Source: Edaphochlamys debaryana
Taxonomy: Eukaryota > Chlorophyta > Chlorophyceae > Chlamydomonadales
Direction of reading: 5' to 3'
Length of the DNA: 64,000 nucleotides
NCBI GenBank assembly: GCA_016858145.1
Contig: JAEHOE010000124.1
Coordinates: 124,001 to 188,000 of the forward strand
In this document: piece after piece, positions 43,132-54,900 of the stretch
Layout of the letters: each line of letters starts with the position of its first letter
Numbering within the stretch: position 1 is the stretch's first letter
Position numbers and translations under genes: made by a program
The notes under the pieces: generated by a model
The model's database searches: none
Told to the model about the DNA's origin: nothing
What the model saw: the letters and a program-made list of their open reading frames with translations, nothing else

Positions 43132-46100
43132 CTAGGACACCCCCCCGTCCGGGTGCACGGGGATGGGCCCCAGCTGGTGCAGGTACTGGGCGTGGAAGGC
43201 GGGGGCCAGGGGCGGCAGGTTGTGGAGGCGGTCGGGGGGGAGCGCCACCAGCTGCACCCGGTCGGTCATGTTGAGGGCCTAGGGAGGGGGGGGGGGGGGA
43301 GGGGGCAGGTAAGGGGAGGGGGGTATAAGGGGCAAGGGGGTAGGGGGGGTCGGAGGGAGAGCCACCAGCGGCACTCGGTCGGTCATGTTGAGGGGGATGA
43401 GGCTGAGTTGGGGCGGGGGAGAGTCAGTGGGGTGGGAATGGGTTCCAGATGAAGGGGGGGAGGAGGGTTCAGTGCGGGCGGGGGGCGGGGGAGAGGAATG
43501 TGCGCGTGGGGGATAAATGAAGGGCAGGCAAGCAGGACTGGGAAGGGGAGCAGGGGGGTGGGAAGAGAGGCCCGCGAGCATTTGGCCAGGAGGCAACGGG
43601 CAACCCAGCCCAGCCTCTGCCGCACGGCACGCACCCGCATATCAGGCGGCGATCTGCAGCACCAGTACGTCACCCGCTTCTGGATCTCCACGTCGTACTG
43701 GTGGTGCGTGTCGAACTTGGAGAATCCCGACAGGATCCTGAGGGGGGGCGGGGGGTGGAGCGGGGAGGGTCAGGAGAGGCTCCTCACAGCGAAGCAAGTA
43801 TTGTGGCACTTCCATTTCTTGTGGCACTCCAGCAACTTGCAGACAGAGGCTTCACTGAAATGGGGCAGGTTTAGGCCCATCCGGGCTTCCGATGGCCGCC
43901 TCTACCCTCACGCCGCCACCTGACGAACGCACGCCCCCAGAGCACAGGGCGGAAAGCCGTACGTGCCGAAGCCCCCGCCCAGCTATAACCCCCTGCCTCA
44001 CTGGTACGGCGCCGGCAGGTGCAGCACACGTGCTGATGCGAGCACGGGCATCGCCAGGAGCGCCCGCAGCTCCCAGTCGGACATGGGGGCGGCCACGGTG
44101 ACCCGCTGGCCGTAGCCCTGCGGGGGCACGTGGGGTGGGAGGGGGTGGGGTGGGGGCAGGAGTGAGGGGCAGGGGCATTTGGGGAAGGCGAGGCAGGGCC
44201 GTGGTCCATGTCCCAGTTGGGGCTCCTGTAACCGGCCGCTTCCCACCATACGAGACCGCGGCCTCTCCCGTCCCCGCCCACATCTTCGCCCCTCTCTGGC
44301 GAGGCGACCGACGCCAACCCCGCTCAGCCCTCACACCCCTCCCTCCCCCCCTCATCCTCCACGCTTCCTCCCCGGCCCCTCCTCCCCACCCACCCGGGGC
44401 GAGGGCTCTGTGGTGAGCAGCAGCTGCTCCGGCTTGAGCCCCGGGAGGCGGGGGTTGGAGGAGGGGACCAACTCCACGACGCCCCGCTGCGGGAGGGAGT
44501 AATTGCGATGCGTGGCTCAGTGCAAGCAATACCAGAACCCCCGAAGCAGAGGTCCCGACCCGTTGCGCGTGTGTGTTTAGGATGCGTAGGGTGGGCGCGT
44601 GATACGTGTAAGTGCAGTTGTGAGCAGACAGGCCGCGGGGAAGAAGCCCCAGGCAAACCCGAAACCCCGAAGGTGTGTGTGTCGGGGGGGTGCGGGGTTG
44701 GGGGCAGGGGGGAATGCGCGCGGAGGTCATGTGCGCGGCACAAAGAGTCTGCCGAGACAGCCGGCCGAGCCCGAAAGCTCACGTGACCAGCGGCAGCACC
44801 ACCGTAAATGCGTGTGGTACGGCAGCTGTGGGGTGCCATGCCGTACCGAGTGCCGTACCTTGATCTCGTCCGGGACCTTGGCGTTCTCTAGGAAGGAGTA
44901 CTCCCGAATGAAGACCTTGTGGCCGTTGTACTCGTTGTTGCCCGGGAGCCAGAAGCCCTGCTGGGGGTGGAGCAGGGCGGAAGATGTTTGTTAGCTGAGC
45001 AGGATTGCGTCGCCTGAGCCAGGGGGGTATTCAAAGCGGAGCGACACCACGTCCCTCGCCAGGGCACGTGCACGAGCACGCTAGATCCTCCTCGCCCCGG
45101 ACAACCCCTCCCCTCCGCGCCCCCTCCCCTCCCCTCCCCTCCCCTCCGCGCCCCCTCCCCTCCCCTCCCCTCCCCTCCGCGCCCCCTCCCCTCCCCTCCC
45201 CTCCCCTCCCCTCCCCTCCCCTCCCCTCCCCTCCCCTCCCCTCCCCTCCCCTCCCCTCCCCTCCCCTCCCCTCCCCTCCCCTCCGCGCCCCCTCCCCCCG
45301 CTGCCCCCCACCTGCTCCAGCCGCTTGGTCCGCAGCAGCTGGCTGAGCGAGCAGGTGAAGGGGAACTGCGTGGCCTGCTCGTAGTTGATGCGGCACTGCT
45401 GCGTCTGGTACCAGTTCTTGGAGCAGTAGCAGCGGAACTGGGGTTGGGCAGGGGGAGGAGGGTGGGGGAGGTGGGGAGGGGGTGAGGAGGTGTAAGGGGG
45501 TGAGGAGGGGAGGCGGTGGGGAGGAGGGGGTGGGAGGCAACGGGCAGGTTGGCTGGGCCGGAACCTCACCCCTGACGCTCCGTCGCACCGGTCCGCACCC
45601 CGCCTCCCCCCCCCTGCCTACCTGCGGCCCAGCCCACCCCACCCCTGACCCCCCCCCGCCCTCCCCCGCCCTGCCTACCCGCGGCACGAACCCGTGACGC
45701 AGCTCCGTCGCACCCACCCACCCAGCCACCCCGCCTGCCTACCCGCGGCATGACCAGTGTGCGGTTGGCGATGAGGGCGGCCGCAAAGGCCCAGTAGGCC
45801 TGGCGCAGCTGGGGGGTGGGGGAGGTGTGTGTGTGGAGAGGTGGCGGGAAGGGATGGAGGGGTTTAGGAAGGCATGTGGCATGCGGTACAGGACCCCGCC
45901 CGCCCGCGCGCAGCGGGCGCTCGTCCCAACCACCTCGTCCCAACCACCTGGTGGTTGGCCGCCTCCACGTGGAAGCGGATCATCTTCTCCGTCATGCGCC
46001 AGCGGTTGTAGTCCTCGGGCATCTGGGGGGGAGGCAAGGATGGGAGGCAGGGGCAAGGGGGGGGAGAAAGGGGGTGGTGGCACGGCCATCTTGCAATTGG

Positions 46101-49100
46101 CAAGGGTGGGTGGCCGGTAGCGAGGCCGAAGGGAGCCATCTGAATGTGTGTTGCCCCTGCATCCATACTCGGCCCCCAACCCCCCGCAGAGCGCGCCGCA
46201 CGTCCGCCATAGCCCAGCCATTTACGTGCTCTTCCCCCCCAACACACACACACTGATGACTAGGAACTATACAGGGGCAGGGGCAAGGGGGGGGACAGGG
46301 GTGATCTTTGACGAGCTCAAGGCGTGGCGGCCGGGGGGGGAGAGAGAGGGCTGGTACGGGACTCTTGGCTTCGCCCCCCCCCTCACCGGCAGGAAGTCCA
46401 GGTCGAAGGTCATGAGCTGCAGCCCGGGGGATGTGTAGTAGGGGTCCTCGTCGTGGAACTTGACGGCGTCGCGCATGCACTGCCTGCGGTGGGTGGTTAA
46501 CCGGTCGGTTGGTTGGTTGGTTAGTTAGTTGGTTGGTTGGTTGGGGGCGCGGGGTGGGTGCGCAGTAGGGCGGCGTGTCGTGGAATCTGACGGCGTCGCG
46601 CGTACCTGCCTGCGGTGGGGCAGGGGGGTACTGGGTTGGGTCTTGGAGAGGGTGGAGAGTTCAGGTGGGGAGTGCAGGCGTCGTACATCATCAGCAAGGT
46701 CGTCGTACAGCGCAGACCAAGCGACGGCGTCACCGGAAGCCGCGCCCTTGGTTCCGTGTCATGCTGATTGATTGCGAAACTCAACCTTGTGCTCTGACGC
46801 TGTGATAAAGGTGCGCAACGCGTGCGTTCAGGAGCAGCCAGGGCATGCGCCTAGCCCCTCTTGCCCCCATACCAGGATAGTGATAAAAACATGTTAAGGT
46901 GCGCAATGCGTGCGGGCCAGGGCCCCTAGCCCCTGCTGCCCCCCCATACCGCCTCCCACCGCCCCCCTCCCGCCCCTCACCGCTTGCTCTCCAGCGTGTT
47001 GCCGCCCCACACCCAGTGCACCTCGTACAGCGTGTGGTTCAGGAGCTGGGGGGTGGGGGAAGGGGGGAGACAGGTGGGGGATTAGGGTGGGGGCACGGGT
47101 GGGGTGGGGGGCCATTGCTGTACCCCTGACAGGTAGGGATTAAGCCAGACACCGGACATGCGATGACGGGAGCGACCCCGTGACGCACCCCCGACCTATC
47201 CTCAGCCCCTGAAGCCCCCCACCCTCCACAAGTTACGATACCTTGTGCAGCTGCGCGTTCACGTAGGTGTACGTGTTGCCGAATGAGGAGGCGGGCAGGA
47301 AGCCTATCTTGGTTGTGTTGTGGTAGGCGGCGGCGAACTCTCGCGCACCGGGGCCGAAAAAGACTGAGCGGGGCGAGGGTGAAGGTTGTGTGGTTGGGTT
47401 GTGTGAAAGGGACGTGGGGTCGGCCTGATCGGTACGGCATCCGACGCCCAGATTCCCATCCACCACTACCCCACTACTCCTGACGAAATCTAGAGGATCC
47501 AGAGGAGCTTGTGGAGCACGGCGTTACGACGGCCTGAACGGTACGGCATCTCGCAGCGGCGTCCGGGCCCCCTTGATCGGCCTGATCGGTACGGCATCCG
47601 ACGCCCAGATTCCCATCCACCACTACCCCACTACTCCTGACGAAATCTAGAGGATCCAGAGGAGCTTGTGGAGCACGGCGTTACGACGGCCTGAACGGTA
47701 CGGCATCTCGCAGCGGCGTCCGGGCCCCCTTGATCGGCCTGATCGGTACGGCATCCGATGCCCAGATTCCCATCCACCACTACCCCACAACTCCTGACGA
47801 AATCTAGAGGATCCAGAGGAGCGTGTGGAGCACGGCGTTACGACGGCCTGAACGGTACGGCATCTCGCAGCGGCGTCCGGGCCCCCTTGAACGGCCTGAT
47901 CGGTACGGCATCCGATGCCCAGATTCCCATCCGCGAGTCCCTGGTTGCCGGCCCCCGCCCTCACTGGGTTTGGCCATCTTCTCGTCGTGGGATGCGTACG
48001 ACCCCCGGGTCATGTAGTTGAAGCCGTCCTGGGGGGGGAGGTGTGGGGATTGGGGGGGGGGGAGGCCCGACTGAGGTGGGACCACGGAGAGGACCAGGCG
48101 TGTGGCGCCCCAAACGGCGTAGTGAGAGCTCTGGGGGTTGGGTATCGGTAGCTGGGCAGCGCAGGCGACCAGCGGGGTCGTGGGGCCCCACCTGGTCGTG
48201 CCCCCCCGCACCCACAAGCCCCAACCCCAGTTCCCCCCTTTCATGCCCCACCTGGTCGTGCCCCGTGCCGCACGTTCCGACTCCCATCTTCCCCCCCACA
48301 CACACCTGGTCGTGCCCCACGTTCTTGGGCTGCCAGGACAGCCACTCATCGAAGAAGGACATGCCGCCGGGCCACTGGGGCATGAAGTACACGCCTGGGG
48401 GGGAGGGAAGGGGTTGGGGGGAGGGGCGTGGGGTGTGGGGGGGGGGGGGAAGGGGTTTGGGGGGAGGGGCGTGGGGTGTGGGGGGGGGGGAAGGGGTTGG
48501 GGGGAGGGGCGTGGGGTGTGGGGGGGGGGGAAGGGGTTGGGGGGAGGGGCGTGGGGTGTGGGGGGGTGGGATAGGGGCGGGGTGGCTGACACGGGGAAAG
48601 CTTGGCGGGAGACGCTAGGCAGGGGGAGGGCAGGGCCGGCTCTGAAGGGGCCGGGGCGCAATAAGGCACCGCCCCGGCAAGCGCAGGGGGCTGGGTCGGG
48701 CCGGGCCGGGCCAGGATCGTGCGTCGCCCCATTTCCTAACCCCGCTGCGCCCCGCCTCGCTCCCCCGCCCCTGCCCCCACCCGTGTTGACGTTTGTGTAG
48801 GGGTGCGGCGCCACCTCCAGCCCTCCGTCGCTGGCGGGGTTCTCACTTGACACGGAGTCGGTGCACACCAGGATGTTGGCGCGGCTGGGGGGGGGAGGAG
48901 TTGAAAGGAGTTGAAGGAGTCAGGGGATCTGCCCCCCCGGGGGAACACGCTACCCTTGGGCCAACCCCTCTGTCCAGTCAGACCACTCCGAAGAGCTTCG
49001 AACGCTGGTGGCTAACCCAGGGAGGGAGGAGCGGGGCGGGCGGTTCAGGCTACCTAAACACTCCACACTGCATGGCTCCTGCCCTCATTCGACGCTCTCC

Positions 49101-51425
49101 CGCTTATCAGCTTCGAACTCCCCCTCCCCGCCCCTCCCCGCCCCTCCCCGCCCCCGCCCCACCTGTCCTTCATGCGGGCCATGAAGTACGGCAGGGGGTC
49201 GTTGAACCACGTGACTGCGGAGAGTACGGAGAAGGGGCATCAGGTCAGACAGACAGGCTCGAGGGGGTTGAGAGGGCGGGTGCCGGGGTTTGCCCACCGA
49301 GTCCGGCTAAGGCCCGCCGGAGAGGGGGACCATGCATACTGTTTGTGTCAGGTGCCGTACATCCCACCCCCACGCACCGTCCGTGTCGGACTGGATGATG
49401 TGGAAGCCCAGCTCGTACACCGCACGCATGATGTGCACCTGACGTACAAGCGCAGCCAGTCAGACGCCAGCGGGTCAAGCGCGTGCGGATCGCCCTCGCC
49501 CCAAGGGCGGCCTTGATCCCCTCTGGCTCCCCCCCATCTCCTCCGCCCCCACGCCATGCACCTCACTGCATTGCACTTGACTTCCGCTTCGCCCGGCCCT
49601 CACCCCCCCCCCTTCCGCTCGCCCAATCTCCCCTCGCAGCCTGCTGCACCCGCCCGCACCTTATTCCTGAAGCAAAGGGTGGGAGGGAACGGGGGGGGGG
49701 AAAGAGGGCGGCAGACCAGGTGCGGTCAGGTCGGACCGAGTGGATCGATGCAGCGGACCGTGCCTCTGACACGCCTCTGCCCATCTTTTCTTCTTTCATC
49801 CCCAGCCCAGGAGTAACTTCCCCGCCCCCCTCCCCACTGGCCCAGGCGGCACCCGACCCCCGGGCCCCTCGACCTCACGCTGCCCCGCCCTGCACCCTTG
49901 CCACCCCACCATCCCATCCCCATTCCCAAACCCCTGCCAGCACCCCACCACGTCCTGCCCAAAGCCCTCGGCCCCCCCTTCAGCCCCCGCCCCTACCCCA
50001 CCAGGTGGTTCGGTGCCAGTGGTCACTACCCCACTGGTAGTTGTCAGCTGCGGGGCAGGGCCGGAGGGTGGAGGGCGCGGGTGGATGGGGAGGGTTGGGG
50101 GCTGGGGGTGAGGGGGAGACCGCCAGCCGCCTCTTGGGGGTGGACCAAGCGGCGGGGACCTCTACCAGCTATGCCGGCAGCTCCCAGCCTCCCTTGGCAG
50201 CGCACCGCAGCCTCGACCACCGCCTTCCTAGGGCGATGGTGAGCCCGCCCTAGCCCCCTCCGCGGTCCCGGTTAGCTGACACCTTCCCGCTTAGCTCAAT
50301 CCCGGCTTGCACGACACACTGCCCGGGCCATCCCACCTGCCCCTTCCTCTCCTCTTATACCCCCCGGCCCTGCCCCTTCCTGCCCCTCACACCCTGCACC
50401 CACACTGCCCCTTGTACGCCAGCCGCTCCTGCGGTGCGTTGAAGCAGTGCCCCGCCAGCCCCAGCGCCCCCATGGCCAGGGACACGTGGGGGTCCAGGGC
50501 GGCGATGAGCCAGTAGGAGATGTTGGCGGCCTGGGGGGGGAGGGGGTATGGTTGGGGAGGAGGGAGGAGGTGGGGGAGAGGGGTCGAGGGGTGGGTGGAG
50601 GGGGGATATGGGAGGGAGGAGGGGGGAGTGCTTGAGGTGAGGGGGAGGGCAATGGGGCAAGCGGGGAGCAGAAGCGTCAGGAGCGGAGTTGGAGCGCTGG
50701 ACCTCTCCTATGGCCCTACGGCCCTCATGGCCTCAATCGCTCTGGATCACCGGGGGTGCGTCCGCTGCTCCGCACCCGGCCGCCCGCACACCCCTCCCCA
50801 CCTGGATGTTCTCCACAAAGCTAGGGCCGAACGACTTCCACACAAGCTGGTCCACGGCTGGCATCCGGGGGGCGGAGGAGAGGACACAGCGGGCAAGGGC
50901 CGACAAATGATCAGATTGTGGGGTCAGGGCTGCGGTCCGGCTGGCACGCGGGTGACAGGGAAGCGGAGAGAGCAGAGGGGCCCGCGGGATGGGATTGCAC
51001 AGGGTCTAGGGGGCAAACGCCTGGGCCCGCGGGTTGGAGTCTTTGAGAGGCAGACGCCTGCTTGAGGGAGGCCGCTCGCGCTCAGCGCAGGGACTGCGCA
51101 GCTAGCGGTAACCCGCCCCCCTATCCTACAGGAGTTGGCGACGGGTGGATGCACGGGGCCCTCCCCTCTGGCGGTGCCCCCCCCCCATTTGGTGAGGGTG
51201 AAGAGGCCTGCCTTGCCCTTGCCCCTGGTCACCTGTGATCAGCACCGTGTTGTCCTTAGCTACAGTCTGCAGCAGCTCGCGACTCATCGGGCCGCAGTGC
51301 CCTCCCGCCAGTTTGCGGGCGGGCGAGACATCCGCGGCGGTGAACCAGGCCGGGGCCAGGCCGTCAGCGCCGACGCCCGCGAGCAGCAGGACTAGGCCAA
51401 GAGCTACATGCCGCAGCTGCAGCAT
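43132..51425 (-). CDS. GT77 arabinosyltransferase, XEG113-like
   Basis: Twenty-one exons, 636 aa: 51425-51233, 50857-50802, 50530-50404, 50047-50002, 49666-49660, 49438-49378, 49214-49163, 48884-48781, 48394-48306, 48028-47965, 47363-47242, 47045-46981, 46483-46387, 46022-45948, 45808-45743, 45437-45312, 44960-44859, 44486-44394, 44117-44002, 43737-43635, 43278-43132. A signal anchor (residues 6-20) predicts a Golgi type II protein. The nucleotide-diphospho-sugar transferase domain holds the DTD motif in QSDTDVTWFNDPLPYF, then GVYFMPQWPGG, HDQDGFNYMTRG, LHWVWGG-type and FRCYCSKNWYQTQQCR blocks. Plant XEG113 adds arabinose to hydroxyproline-linked chains of extensins; here targets are presumably wall or flagellar Hyp-rich glycoproteins. 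A 7-nt exon is needed to keep frame. Introns are full of simple repeats. Confidence 0.88.
43350..43395 (-). repeat. Partial copy of the last XEG113-type exon in the preceding intron
   Basis: About 46 bp matching the start of the last exon (codons for LNMTDRVxLVALPP) lie 119 bp upstream, in the intron. There is no acceptor AG in front, so it is unlikely to be spliced. Confidence 0.7.
45107..45300. repeat. (CCCCT)n microsatellite
   Basis: A pure-pyrimidine pentanucleotide array interrupted by CCGCGCC, within an intron of the arabinosyltransferase gene. Confidence 0.95.
46500..46545. repeat. (GGTT)n microsatellite
   Basis: Tandem GGTT with TTAG variants, in an intron of the arabinosyltransferase gene. 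Confidence 0.9.
47421..47933. repeat. 157-bp tandem repeat, three full copies plus a partial
   Basis: Units begin at 47421, 47578, 47735 and 47892 with an exact 157-bp period and almost no divergence. Each unit contains two related halves, CGGCCTGATCGGTACGGCATC and CGGCCTGAACGGTACGGCATC. It sits inside the intron between the exons ending at 47965 and starting at 47363. Confidence 0.95.
48184..48318 (-). repeat. Triplicated exon end and splice donor
   Basis: The end of the exon 48394-48306 (sense GGGCACGACCAG followed by GT) recurs twice in the adjoining intron, at about 48252 and 48192. This leaves three near-identical donor sites 54-60 bp apart. Confidence 0.7.
48408..48570. repeat. G-rich minisatellite, about 41-bp unit, four copies
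   Basis: Units of AGGGGTTGGGGGGAGGGG then CGTGGGGTGTGG and a G run start at about 48409, 48451, 48492 and 48532. G runs of this density could form quadruplexes. It is intronic. Confidence 0.85.
49660..49666 (-). other. 7-nt microexon of the XEG113-type gene
   Basis: GAATAAG on the minus strand lies between a CTTCAG acceptor and a GTGCGG donor. Without it, the exon ending at 50002 (phase 2) cannot join the exon starting at 49438 (phase 0). With it, the protein reads HRTTW-N-K-VHIMRAV, matching the spacing in plant XEG113. Confidence 0.75.
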
Positions 51426-51960
51426 GGTAAGGAGTCGCAAGAAGGTCGGCAACACCCTACATAGCGCGCTGGTTAAAGCGGGACTGGACGCTCACAGGCG
51501 AAATTAGGTGTGCTGTGGTCAACTGAGTTCAACATATTGCTTCGCTAATCAAGGGACATGGCATACTCGGTACCTCACAGGCGGGAGTGATCGGTCGCGC
51601 CTCGCGTGCCGGCCAAACCCCTCGCGCCTAACGTTGGCGCCCGACCTTCGCAGCAATTCCCCCCCCCCTAGCACGCCGACCCAACCTCACCCCTCCTTAA
51701 CCCGTGTGCCAACCTGCGTACCTGCTGTGTTGCTTGGCCGTGTGGGACTGGCTGCCGTCCCCGGCTTGTTGTACCGCAGGTGCTGCTGCCGGGCACTTTG
51801 TGCACACACGCTTGTTACCAGGCATACACGATACAGTGCTCATACGTTGCAACACCTAGCAGCTGCTGAGAGGTCGACCCCTTGCAAGCCACACAGCTGG
51901 TCCATCTCCCGCGTCAAAACACACCACCCACAGCTGCCAAGCCACAACGCTATAGTAGCT
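51426..51960. promoter_or_regulatory. Divergent spacer between XEG113-type and D27-like genes
   Basis: About 0.5 kb carrying both promoters. An open frame upstream of 51961 continues in frame on the D27 side but looks non-coding. No TATA box stands out. Confidence 0.45.
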
Positions 51961-54900
51961 ATGTGCTCAGTCGCGATCACTGGCCAGCGGTCGGTGGTTT
52001 GCCCAACCCGGGCAAGCCCCCTGCCGCGACGAGCCAAGATGCTCGTGCGCGCTACCGCGGAGCCCGCACAGGTTCCTCCAAAGGTGCGCTTTCCCTCAAT
52101 TGGGCACGTTTGTTCGGGGATTGTGCGCGTGTGGGGCGGTCTGTGTCGCGATGCACCGACGCTTGCAGCAGACAGCTGCGCTCTGCAAGCCGCGGCGCAC
52201 CCGTGGGAGCCATCCCTACAGCACGTCGGAGTAACGTAGGGGAATTAGGCGAAGTTTGAGCGGCAGACCACGCGTCGCTCCGCTGGCCACGCACCCGGGC
52301 CCCTCCACCCGCCCACCCCCGCACCCCGCTCGACCGACTGCCAGCAATCCCGCATTCAACCCATACACCAGGAACCCAGAGCCCCGAACATGCCCCCACG
52401 TTATACCGTCACCCCATCCACCCGCACCACGCCACCATTCCCTCCATCAAACCGAGCGCCACACCCCCGGACTGCGTGCCCAGACCCTCTTACCCAATCC
52501 CCGTCTGCTCGACTTACAGGACCCTTTCGCTGAGAAGACCGTGTACAAGGACAACTTCTTCGACCTTCTGTTCATCAAGCTCTACTCGAAGAAGATGGCG
52601 GACCAGCTGCAGGGTGCGTCTGGGCCCTTTCTCCGGGCCTGCCAGCCTGGGTTGGGCGACCCTCACAGCGGGCGGACTTCGGTTGAGTGAGCCCTGGGCA
52701 GGAAGCACAGAGCAAGACCCAGAGCAAGAGGGCCCAGGACTGGGGCCGCGCAAACGTTGTGTGTGGGTCCTCATCTGAACACAAGCCCGTCCCCACGGCC
52801 CCCTCCCACCAACCGCCCCCGGCTCCCCAGGCGTGTACGTGCCCGAGAACTCCCAGTACGACGACTTCGTGCGCATCAGCGGCGAGATCATGAAGGGGCG
52901 CAACACGGAGCAGCAGCAGCAGGTGAGGGGGAGAGGGGGGTGCGGATGATTTCCGGAGTATGGGAGAGGATGGAGAGAGGGGGGACAGGGTGGAGGATGA
53001 CGCGTGGGAGCTGCCAGGACAGGCCGCGGGGGGACTCGTGGGCTGGGGGACTGGTAACTGGGGGCTGGGGACAGGTCTGGGGGGAGGGCGACAGCTGGGT
53101 CTTGTGCTGGCGCAGAGGAGAGGGCAGAGTGGGACGGACGGGCGCCCTGGAGCGGGCTGTATGTTGCCGAGGGGATGCACGAACGCTCCCTCCAGTCCGG
53201 GGGTGAGGGCGCCGGCTCGACACCCATGGCTCCCCCACCCTGCCCGCCCCTCCGCCCCGTCCCCCCTGGTCCAGGTGGTGCGGAAGGTCCTGGCCTCGCT
53301 GCTGCCGCCCGAGGCGCCAACGGCGTTCAGGTGCGGCGCGTACTGGGGCCGGTACCGCACACTCAAGGCTGCATCGCCGCCCTGAGGTCCTGTCCCGGAG
53401 CTTCTTAGCCCAGCTCTTTCCACCCGGGCTCAGCTCTTTCCACCTGGGCTCCTCTCTCTCTCTCCCTCTCTTGTGGTCGCCGCGCAGTCGCTCGCCAGCA
53501 CCAGGCCCCGCATCGCTAGCCTCGACCACCCTCCTCCTTTGGCCTTGACCCCATCCCCGTCCGACCGCAACCCGCTCCATGTCTGCTTCCCTGCGGCCCC
53601 CTCCCTGCCCCTGCCCCTGCCCCGCCTCCCACAGGAAGCTGTTCCCCCCCACCAAGTTCTCGGCCGAGTTCAATGCCTACATCGCGGCGTTTGGCTTCTA
53701 CTGGCTGGTGGGGGAGTGCGAGGTCAAGGAGGCAGACGTGGTGGTGAGCAGGGGGCGAGGTCAAGGGGGCGGGGGTGGACGCAGAGAAGAAACGGTAGGT
53801 AGGTCCAGAGGGACTGCAGTTTTGGTGGGAGGTCACAGCATAGAACAAGGATTATGATCAGGTTAGGTCCTCGTGCGCATGCTGAGGGCGTCCTGGCTCC
53901 TGGAGGCTGCTCTCTCAGACCTCCTGGCTCGCCGCCCCCACGCCCCAACCCCACACCACACCCTATCGCACCCCACCACGTCAAGGCGCCCGCCCCAGCG
54001 CCCTCGTACGCTCTGAGCCCCCCACCCCCCACCCCCAGGTTGGCCCTAACGGCGAGACGCGGAAGCAGAACTCCGTGGTGGCCATCAAGAAGTGCCGCTA
54101 CCTGGAGGCCAGCGGCTGCGTGGGCATGTGCGTCAACATGTGCAAGGTGGGGCGGCGGGGTGGGGACTGGGGACTCGGGCTGGAGAGGGGAGACGCCCGG
54201 ATGTGGGCAGGAGTTGGTGGTTCTGGGGGACGGTGGAGCACAGGGCAAGGGACGAAATGGGCAGCGGTGCATGGGGGCGGGCGGGCGTGCGGGGAAGGGG
54301 GATTGGGGTGGGAGGTCCTGGTAAGCGGGGCGGACTCCAGCAAGGGGCGTGATGCGTGCGGGGCAGAGGCTGCATCCTCGTCTTCCAGTACGCGTACCGC
54401 GCCCACCACGTGGCCTGAGCTCCCTGTACCGATTCTCACACCCCTTTCCCCCCAACGTGCTGGTCGCCCCTCATCCGCCACGCCCGACCACCGCCTGCAG
54501 ATCCCCACCCAGGTGTGTGCGTGGCTGGGGGGCCCGGCTGATGGGTCTTCGGCGCCACCGTGCCGCCTGCTGGCTGGGGCGCTGCCACTCCGACCTAGAG
54601 TGCTCCCCTGCCGGCCTTACCGTAGTCGTTGAGGGCGCTGACGCTCCAACTCATCGTGTCGCCCGCGCTCCGCCCCGCTGCCCACCGCTGCTCGCCACCG
54701 CTGGCTTGCGCCTGCGTGCGGGCGCGTTCAAAGTTACACACGCAATGACACGCCCGCTGATCACGCCTATTTAGCTTCATGCTTAATACGTGCGATCACG
54801 CTCTCCACCTCTGCTCCGTCTGACGTCCGCAGAACTTCTTCACCAACGAGTTCGGGCTGCCGCTGACCATGAACCCCAAGTTCGAGGACCTGTCGTGCGA

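Noticed and set aside
47490..47505. TCTAGAGGATCC resembling a cloning-vector polylinker
   Set aside because: Only 12 bp match, it is repeated in every 157-bp unit and embedded in algal-like sequence; chance is more likely than vector.
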